From Strongylocentrotus purpuratus (Eukaryota; Echinodermata; Echinoidea; Camarodonta; Strongylocentrotidae): a DNA stretch of 64,000 nucleotides. The position numbers were made by a program, and so were the translations under genes. The notes beneath the pieces are model-generated. The model searched no databases. It was given only the letters and a program-made list of their open reading frames with translations, and was not told the origin of the DNA. The number at the start of each line of letters is the position of its first letter. Within the stretch, counting starts at the first letter, position 1. The stretch spans positions 15,316,501 to 15,380,500 of the forward strand of contig NW_022145594.1 in NCBI RefSeq assembly GCF_000002235.5, written 5' to 3'. This document shows, in pieces, positions 56,424-64,000 of this stretch.

Positions 56424-57811
56424 AGATTGCCATAAGCAGACGCAATATATGGAGTTAAACGGTCTAGATATATCCGTGTATATAGCAATTAAGGTTAAAA
56501 TCAAATTTTATTAATTACGTCGTATTTGTTATACATGTAGTTCTCGCAATTGTGGAACTTATTTTTTTAGTTATAGTAGCACAGGACATTATACCATCAT
56601 CACTACAATTTTTAGACATGATTTAGTTTGTCTTCATTGCATTATATAACCAAATTCATTTGTTAAAATATGTGTTTTTTTAGTGATTTCGTGCAATAAT
56701 ATAAGTTCAGGTTTGTCTTTGTTGTGTTTCACTCACATTTATGTTGCTGCACGTGTAGTAGAACATTGGCACTCATGGAGTAGTTTGATAAGAACAGGAT
56801 CGCAACTGTTTTCGAAAAATAAACTCAAGAGCAATTTCAATACCACGTTTTATGTCCCATCATACTAAAACTACGTAATATATCATTGTCATGTTCGCAA
56901 CTTTCAATAGGTGACGTAACATGTCGATTCAAACTGCGTTAGGCTGATTTTTGGAAAGTAGTCGCAATCGTGATTCAATGTACTCCATGCTTTGCTTGAT
57001 GAAAATGTTAAGTTATTTATAAAGTATTCCAGTAACAAATCTGTTTAAGGATTACAAAACAGTTTTTTGTTTAAAAAAATGTTAGAGCGATACGTTTACT
57101 CAAAATAGTCTTGATTGTGAAAAGGTTGTCATGGATATTTGATATGCTATGACATTTTTTAGGTGCCCAAAGAAGGAACTGATGTGAATATAAGTGTGTT
57201 ATACTTGAGTCAATGCGTGTCAAGTTGGTAACAAAACTCATATCATTACTGCATATTGTCCACTCTGTACTTACATACTGTGATATGATATACCACATCG
57301 TGCTGTACATGTATTTTATTTGGTATGAAAATATAACTATTTATGCAAATAATCTCTACTTTTGTTGTTTGGTCATTATTGTATCGACTACTTTACACAG
57401 ATTAATGACTTTCACAAACGTTTTTTTGTTTTACATATTCTTTAAAGTTGTTCACTTATTTTTTATTGATATCGTTTTACTTTCCTTAATTTTGTTTTCT
57501 TCATTTTGCCCTGAACAATTCACTCAGTAAAGAAGCTCATAAGATTGGTGACGCAAATTAAAAATTCGTTCTTTCAGAAAAGGGAAAAGAAAAATAGTGA
57601 TTGTGAACAAAGGACTAGTTTTCAATTTTAACAGTAGGTTTGTCGTTCACTATGTAAAGTATAGGTTAATTGAACGTGAAATATTGAAAAGTCAAGTTTC
57701 AACAAACGAGGTAACAAACGAGTTTTGTTTTCTGCCGCCGTCTATCGAAGGTGGTGCCGGAGGTATTATGTTTCGGTTCGTCCACCCGTCCGTCCTGCAG
57801 CTGTCTCGTTA
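56424..57811. other. No recognised feature
   Basis: AT-rich sequence. A motif CGTAATATATCATTGTCATG...TTTCAATAGGTGACG at about 56873-56918 recurs loosely at 43012-43060 and 52800-52820, suggesting an old repeat, but its boundaries are unclear. Short open frames show no domain. Confidence 0.5.
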
Positions 57812-58165
57812 ACATAATATCTCAAGAACCACTTGATGTATGAATTTCGAAGTTGGTGATATCACGTATCACCATAGAAATACGATCCGATTAAAATTGG
57901 GAGTAAACAAGTAAAAGGAACAAAGTTCATTAAGGTTAATGTATGTGATTTCAGGTATTGGCCTTGTTATCGCAATATATCAAGAACTTTTTTTATGAGG
58001 CCCAAACTTGTTAGTAATATGTATCACCATAGGAAGGCGATCTGACTCAATTTAGGGCTAAGAAGGTCGATAACAGATGTACATGTTTCAAATGACAGGT
58101 GTTAGCCCCGTCATCGCGCTATCTCAATAATCACTAGAGATATATATTCGAGCTTCATCTAGATT
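57812..58165. repeat. Degenerate tandem repeat, period about 155 bp
   Basis: AATATCTCAAGAACCACTTG...ATCACGTATCACCATAG at 57815, TCGCAATATATCAAGAAC...ATATGTATCACCATAGGAAG at 57969 and TCGCGCTATCTCAATAATCA at 58113 are three diverged copies of one unit. It is preceded by a CGTCC repeat (57779-57795). Confidence 0.65.
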
Positions 58166-58693
58166 TAGCATATCAAACTCGTTCCTCCCGAAAAAATATT
58201 ATAAAGGTGGATTCGAAATGACCATGATTGCTACGTAATCAATTTCTAGAATAATGGTTTAAGTTCGTTTGACATGGTTATCATTTATTTATATTTGTAT
58301 AGTACAGTCATACTCTAATGAAATAATTTTGATTGTCCGTCAGTCACTTTTCAAATTGTTCATTTTTGTTTGCAAGTCTTATTGGCTAGTTTTCAAATCG
58401 GTCCCTTCGAAGTCGGGGTACTAAGTTTTATCCAAATATTTGTTATGTTATCATGCTTATCGTTAAAAGTCAAATTTGGTTCTTGACGTGCTAGAAAAGT
58501 AGTATTTAATGGAATCTATAGGTGTATGCCTTATTTCTAACTCAGCACACATTGCACTTGTTTCAGTGAGAAAAAAAAGGTCGATCGGATATTTTCCCTC
58601 AGAAAGTGATATAATAATTCATTTTGAACTACATTTTGCAGTCTTAAAATAGGATTTTCCCGCCCCCCCCCCCCCAATAAGCCTAATATTTAT

Positions 58694-59535
58694 GTCATAT
58701 TTTTGTTCCATATTTTTGCAAAAAGTGGCCATTATAACAATATTTTTTCCCAATGGCTATGGGACAGTATTCCTGGATTCTGCACACTAATAAAATAGTG
58801 TCCTTGATAATTATGACAGTGATTTGAATTTATGTTCCATTATACAAAAAGGCATGAATGAAAACGTGGGTACATGGTACGGATACTAAGGTCTGTTCAG
58901 TCGTGCCATTACAGCACAACCAAGGGGTCCAAATGATATGATACAATATGAATATGGCAAATAAAGGTAACAATTGAGCAAACCAAAATAACGAATTTGA
59001 ACAATTTCAGTTTACAGCTAGCATTACAAGAAATGATATATTCACTTTTCATATCCGAAGCCCCATCCCAAGCGAAAAGGTTAAAATATATGTGTCTAAT
59101 TTTTGCTAAAAGTGACCATTATTATAACAACCAACACATTTCTGATGGCCGTTTGACAGTATTCGTAGACTAGATATATCAATAAAACGGTGTCCCTTGT
59201 GAAGATGATTTGAATATAATGTTCCGTTATGAAAACAATAAATAACATATAAACATATGTTATAACATAAATGAAAACGTTAGTAAATACTTAACGGTAC
59301 GAATGGGTAGTCTTCCAAGTTGGGCCATTACAACGCAACTGTTCTACCGAGGGTCCAAATTATATAATATTATGATGATATGGCAGTAAAGGTAAACATT
59401 GGACTAACCAAAATCATGAATTTGAACAATTTTCATTAAAACAGCTAGCATTACAAGAAATTATATATTCCCTTTTCATATCTTAACCACCCCCGGAGCC
59501 CTTGCCCCGGCCCCCTCCCCCACCGAAAAAACGTT

Positions 59536-59570
<35 letters not shown>

Positions 59571-59735
59571 CTACTTTTTGCTAAAAGTGACCATTATAAC
59601 AACCACAAACATTTCCGATGGTCGTTTGACAGTTTTCGTAGACTAGACACATAAATAAAACGGTGTCCTTCATAATGAGGATTTTTAAGTAATGTTCCGC
59701 GATGAAAACAATCAACAACATATACATGAACCTGC
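58694..59735. repeat. Tandem array, two full units and one partial (387 and 475 bp)
   Basis: TTTTGC(T/A)AAAAGTG(A/G)CCATTAT starts at 58714, 59101 and 59576. Units 1 and 2 share TTTGACAGTATTC-like sequence, GAATGAAAACGT, GCCATTACA, GGTCCAAAT, CAGCTAGCATTACAAGAAAT and TCACTTTTCATATC-like blocks. The difference in unit length comes partly from an (AT)n run (59539-59566) and from indels. Poly-C at 58663-58675 lies at the left edge. Non-coding. Confidence 0.85.
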
Positions 59736-60820
59736 CCCCAGGGCATGAGAAGAAAAAGTCGCGCCTTAGCATGCACATAACAAAGGTCAATGTACATGAT
59801 TAATTATATGCAGGGATAAATCATTACAAAGATATTCACACAAAATGGATCTTTACCTACTCTTTTTATTATCTCGTGGTATAACGTCGATGTCGATGTT
59901 CCCCTCAAGATTTTTTTTGCTTTGAACACTGAGATTTTCTTAACAAGCCAATTTACTTAAAACGAAAAATGTTTCAACTACAAATTAAAGTTGCGCAGTT
60001 CATACAAGCGCGTTTATAAAAAAAAAAATGTCGATATCGAAGGATCGAATTGAGGGAATGAAAACGGCATGTTTTAAAAATACTATGTTCCTTTTGCAAC
60101 CAACATCAAATTCTGTAGAACTTTGCAGGAATTATGAATATATGTCATGTGTGTCCTATCTGTGACATATAAACGTTAGCAGTGTCCTAATATTCAAATT
60201 ATGCAAGGAAACCCGTTTACTTGCTAAACTTCACTGTCAGACACTATCGAGTGGCTGACTGGCCTTTTTTCTTCTTTGGTAATAACATACATGAAATGAG
60301 CTGTAAAGGGTACATTAACATTTGTCTACATCAATAAGCCACTTTTTGTATTATGTGTAAAATTAAACTGATTAAATCTCTGCGCAGCAAAACGTACGAC
60401 AATTCGGTACAATGGTCTGAAAATCAGAGTATTACTTACTGGCTCTATAGCTCTTAAGTCGATTCGACAACTAATAGTCGTTATTTTCCCACTTAAAGAT
60501 ATTTTCAAGCCCCCTTGTTTTAGGGAAGTTCTAAATTAGTATTATCTTTCAAATGCCGTTGGGATTTAACCTGCCGAACTCCCCCGACGGGGGTCGTACT
60601 TTTTTTAAACTTCACGATCTCACGAGGAATAAACTACACTATCAGACAATCGGGATATATAAATAATAACAATGATTTATTAAAGATAATCAACACAAAT
60701 TATCAAGGGTCGTACAATTAGTCGTGTACACAGAATAATCAAATGTTTCCGGAGGGAATAACGCCCTCAGACAGCAAATAATTAACATACAATAACAATG
60801 ATCATTCCTCTTAAATGTAT
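59736..60820. other. No recognised gene
   Basis: AT-rich sequence. A perfect short hairpin, CCCCCGACGGGGG, lies at about 60583-60595, but it has no terminator or RNA context. Confidence 0.5.
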
Positions 60821-60995
60821 TTTTATGTTCATGCCTTCTTCATGCATGCATGTCTCATGCTTTATTTGATGTAAATTGCAAAAATTCAATTGTATTTTTT
60901 AGATGTGAATGTAAAATCATATTTTGTATAATAATATTAACATGCAGATTACTTTATGTATTGATTTAGTTATTGTTTGTGAAAAAAAATGGAGA
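60821..60995 (+). repeat. Repeated 3'-end-like sequence, copy 1
   Basis: TTTTTATGTTCATGCCTT, ATGCATGCATGT, TCATGCTTTATTTGATGTAA, GTGAATGTAAAATCATATT and AATATTAACATGCAGATTA match 61275-61500 in order. Possibly a LINE 3'-UTR; copy 2 has the clearer tail. Confidence 0.8.
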
Positions 60996-61274
60996 AAAGG
61001 AAATATCATTGGAGAGAGAGAAAGAAAAAAGAAAAAAAAACTTGTCAAATGTGGTCTAGCGCCATCTTTTGTTTAAAACATTTAAGGAATATCTTAAACA
61101 CTAATTGCCATTGATCTTTTCTGTTACAATATTTCAAAGTCGCAAACCGATGCAACTTTTAAGTTCTCAAAAGTTTAGTTTAGTTATTGGGTAGTATATT
61201 GTATGTAATGTTTATACCGTGTATACATGAATTACATAGGTGTATAATAGTTTTTTTTTTTTTTTTTTTTTTTT

Positions 61275-61510
61275 TAATGCCTTTTTATGTTCATGCCTTT
61301 TGTATGCATGCATGTTTCATGCTTTATTTGATGTAAAAAGTAAAAGTTCTTTTGTATTATTTAGCTGTGAATGTAAAATCATATTCTATATAATAATATT
61401 AACATGCAGATTATTTTATGTATTGATTTTGTTATTGTTTGTTATTATAATTTTTGTTATTGTTTGTGAAAAGCAATGAAGAAAATAAAATCTAATTGAA
61501 AAAAAAAATC
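61275..61510 (+). repeat. Repeated 3'-end-like sequence, copy 2, with A tail
   Basis: Same blocks as 60821-60995, preceded by poly-T (61252-61275). It ends GAAGAAAATAAAATCTAATTG followed by about nine A, which looks like an AATAAA-type signal plus poly-A tail of a retroposed element. Confidence 0.75.
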
Positions 61511-61724
61511 ATAGTAAACGGAATCGTCTCGAGGGAACACCCCGGAGGTATAATCTCGGTCACATTCAAAATAGAATAAAACAAAATATAATCAAGCATC
61601 GAAAACAACAAATGTCAATCATCAAAAATCAAATTCAAGAGAGTCAAAAAGGATCGTTAATTAGTTCAGCAAAGCGTTCAATGAAAACAAACGATCAAAC
61701 CAAATCAACAATACCGAGGTCAGG

Positions 61725-62090
61725 CGATGTTGATGCTGATGATGGCGACGAAACGATGACGACGAAGACGGCGATGATGACAAGGAAAAAGAAGAAGACG
61801 GCGATGAAGACAGGGACAATGGTCTTGTTGATGAAGGTGATGAGACGATCAATCGATGGATGCGATGATGGTCATGAAGATAATGTCAATGATGTGGTGA
61901 TGACGATGACGCAATTAACATCGCTCCTCAGCACAGCACAACGGATGACCGTCGGGTGACGTGATGACGATGGCGATCATCGTGTCAACACAACACAATG
62001 GATGATGGCAGTCGAAAAGATAATGAGTCAATAATGATGAGGTGAGGTGATGACGATAGCGTTCATCGTGTCACTACAACGACAAATGTC
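61725..62090. repeat. GATGAC-rich region with an 87-bp tandem duplication
   Basis: GATGATG/GACGACG low-complexity sequence. Within it GTGATGACGATGGCGATCAT...GTGTCAACACAAC (about 61961) recurs as GTGATGACGATAGCGTTCAT...GTGTCACTACAAC (about 62047). The Lys/Met/Thr-rich open frame at 61612-61959 reflects this composition and is not called. Confidence 0.7.
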
Positions 62091-62483
62091 GGTGGAAAAG
62101 ACAGATCCTAGGATATGCTAGCAAAAGCGATTCAAGTCTCTCCACATAACAATATAAAAGAAAGTTGAATGATGAGCAAGTCCTTCGGGAGAGGTCCGCG
62201 GACGAAGTCGTCGACTCCCATGTTGGACGAAAATTCGACCGGCACAGTACACAAAAACACAGTATCGACCTGTCAGTGCCGATAATGGAAATATCAGAAA
62301 AAAGCCCCAATCGCTGGTGTAGCGTGATTGGTTAAAACAAGCGCACAAAATTAATATGCACGTATACGCAATGTACATAACAATGACATTTCTACATAAC
62401 AATAGAATATATTAACGAACCAGATTGGGACATTAATTCTCCCTAGCCGCGAACTTGACAGTATAGAGCAATGCATATTAAAC

Positions 62484-64000
62484 ATATGACATTTAAACTT
62501 TATCGCGATTATTGCAGTTTGAAACGATGAGTCTAGGGTAATTTGTTCATGTGCCCTTTCATGATGAGTTCCGAACGAGAATGAACCAGTAAAGATTATT
62601 CTACTATAAATAACGTATAATTATAACTTTTAATAGGAATTATATTGTATTACTAGTTATTTCGAACTGAAGGTGTAACGTTTAGCTTTTCGAAACAGGG
62701 TTCGTTTGATATTGCCATTTTGTTAATGTTGTCATATTAACACAGGAACCTCATATCATCTGACAGTTACTAGGAGAAATTGCGGGTTTAAACATTTCTA
62801 TGTTTTTTTGTTTTGTAGAACATCATCATGCGGCTACGTTTTTTACATTTATGTTTCCATGATTTTCGTTAGAACTCATCTTCATTTCCCACATTTTGTT
62901 TTTAATCTGTCTACATAATATACAAAGGAATCCATTTTTACTACGTACTTAAAGTAAACACAACTCTAATTTTGTTATAAGAATGGAATTTTTGCAAGGC
63001 ATGTAATCTAATTCTCAGTAAAAGGTCAAATATTTGGTTCATAAGGATATTAATATGTTAGTACATGTATGTTTTGTCATATATCTCCAATCGGTTCATC
63101 ATACATGAACGTCATATCAGTAAATAAGCTTACACCATTTCTGCTTCAATCGTCACATGTAGACTGTGGGCATATTGTTTTTGTAGTGCTAAGTGTTGCT
63201 AAGTATTCTACGAAACTCATTCTGACTTGAAAATGTATGTACCCATAATTGTCAATAAGTGATACATTTTTAACGTTCAAAAGTTTGACATGAATTTCTG
63301 TCTTTTTATGTCACTTTCGAGGTACATGTATATCGACAAGTTTGGTAGCCATTATTTCGAGGGAAGGAGGAATCTCGCCGCTCGTAGCCTTTTAAAATCA
63401 TTTTAGTTTGAAGTAACTAGAAATGATCATGTTCGTAAATGATTTAATTTGTTATTATTTCCATTGATATTTCCATGCAAATGATGAAAGGTACAGAAGT
63501 GTAAATCTCGAAACAGTAGATTCAAACTACTTTATTATAACTGAGCGTTGGGGAAGCTTTCATTAACAATATTTTCCCCCAACGCACACATACATAGTAT
63601 TCACAATAAATAATCTAAGGTCATCAAAATATAGTCTAAGGTCAAGAAGTTGATTGTAAACTGAAAAGAACAATATTATTGTGTCTTTGTAATATGAATC
63701 ATTTTGATATGCTAATTATTTCAGACAAAATAAGAAAATGAAAGAAATAACAAATAGTAATCATAATTATTAACTCATTCGGAGTTATTTTTTAAAGTAT
63801 TCCTGTATCTATTTTAACGAAGAAGGTATTTATTCTTTTAGATTAAGCACGAGTAGGGATTTTGTATGCAATTGAACAGAAATGTGTGTGAAGGTCTGAG
63901 GTTTTGGGTGAAGAAGATCGACAATGAAGGATTAATGTTTCTATAAAAGTGCCAGTAATTGTAAATATCAATGAAATTAGCCTTGTCTTTTGGATTGCTT
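62484..64000. repeat. Large direct duplication, copy 2 (cut by window end)
   Basis: Colinear with 54941-56423 in the same orientation. It carries a roughly 30-bp insertion relative to copy 1 around 62935-62966 (CTACGTACTTAAAGTAAACA), the loss of a few bases elsewhere, and many single substitutions. It continues to the end of the window. Confidence 0.9.

Noticed and set aside
60583..60595. CCCCCGACGGGGG hairpin as a terminator
   Set aside because: This is eukaryotic DNA, and a bare short hairpin has no terminator meaning here.
61612..61959. 115-codon open frame rich in Lys, Met, Thr and Asp
   Set aside because: Its composition follows the GATGAC repeats under it, which also keep the opposite strand open.
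54941..64000. LTR retrotransposon with the 1.5-kb duplication as LTRs
   Set aside because: No gag, protease, integrase or reverse-transcriptase motifs, primer-binding site or polypurine tract were found between the copies, so the simpler label of a direct duplication was kept.

Overview
This window is AT-rich (by eye, roughly one third GC), repeat-dense eukaryotic DNA with small exons, GT-AG introns and many short interspersed repeats. Two immunoglobulin-superfamily (IgSF) genes with phase-1 introns, a two-exon arylamine N-acetyltransferase-like gene, tRNA-derived SINEs with (ATT)n tails, LINE remnants of at least three kinds and very many MITE/foldback elements suggest a metazoan, most likely a marine invertebrate. 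An echinoderm or other deuterostome is a reasonable guess, but the sequence alone does not settle it. There are no prokaryotic operons, rRNAs or CRISPR arrays, and I found no convincing functional tRNA gene.

Genes. (1) At the left edge, on the minus strand, is one V-type Ig exon (100-429) of an IgSF gene that runs off the window, with a weak candidate signal-peptide exon at 1232-1282. (2) On the plus strand is a NAT-like gene: exon 1 at about 17378-17853 and exon 2 at 21254-21998, with a 3.4-kb intron. Its present stop codon lies inside an inserted inverted-repeat element (21951-22707). (3) On the plus strand, 30266-53192, is a complete eight-exon type I membrane receptor. It has a signal peptide, a V-type Ig domain, a second Ig domain, a transmembrane helix and a 181-residue cytoplasmic tail, 475 residues in all. 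All seven introns are phase 1 and the first is 15 kb. A palindromic kappaB-type site, a CRE palindrome and an E-box lie within 500 bases upstream of its start codon. Genes 1 and 3 diverge, with NAT between them.

Repeats. 1-17 kb: local tandem duplications, SINEs, a 'GTGTTTCACAA' MITE, a poly-G element, and a dead LINE (10865-12975) inserted in a degenerate GTGCCCC-rich array. 16-29 kb: foldback elements and a nested stack in which an RTE-type reverse-transcriptase remnant is interrupted by a MITE and a second LINE, and that LINE is itself interrupted by a long hairpin and by a poly-G element with an 8-bp target duplication. 30-53 kb: introns of the receptor gene carrying SINE, MITE and LINE fragments. 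54-64 kb: no recognised gene, but a direct duplication of at least 1.5 kb (54941-56423 and 62484-64000) flanking a three-copy tandem array (58700-59735).

I found no wholly new molecular system. The most interesting items are the intact IgSF receptor with its putative NF-kappaB-type promoter and tail motifs, the NAT gene whose C-terminus is now supplied by a transposable element, and the unusual abundance of poly-G/poly-C tracts, several of them forming transposon termini.
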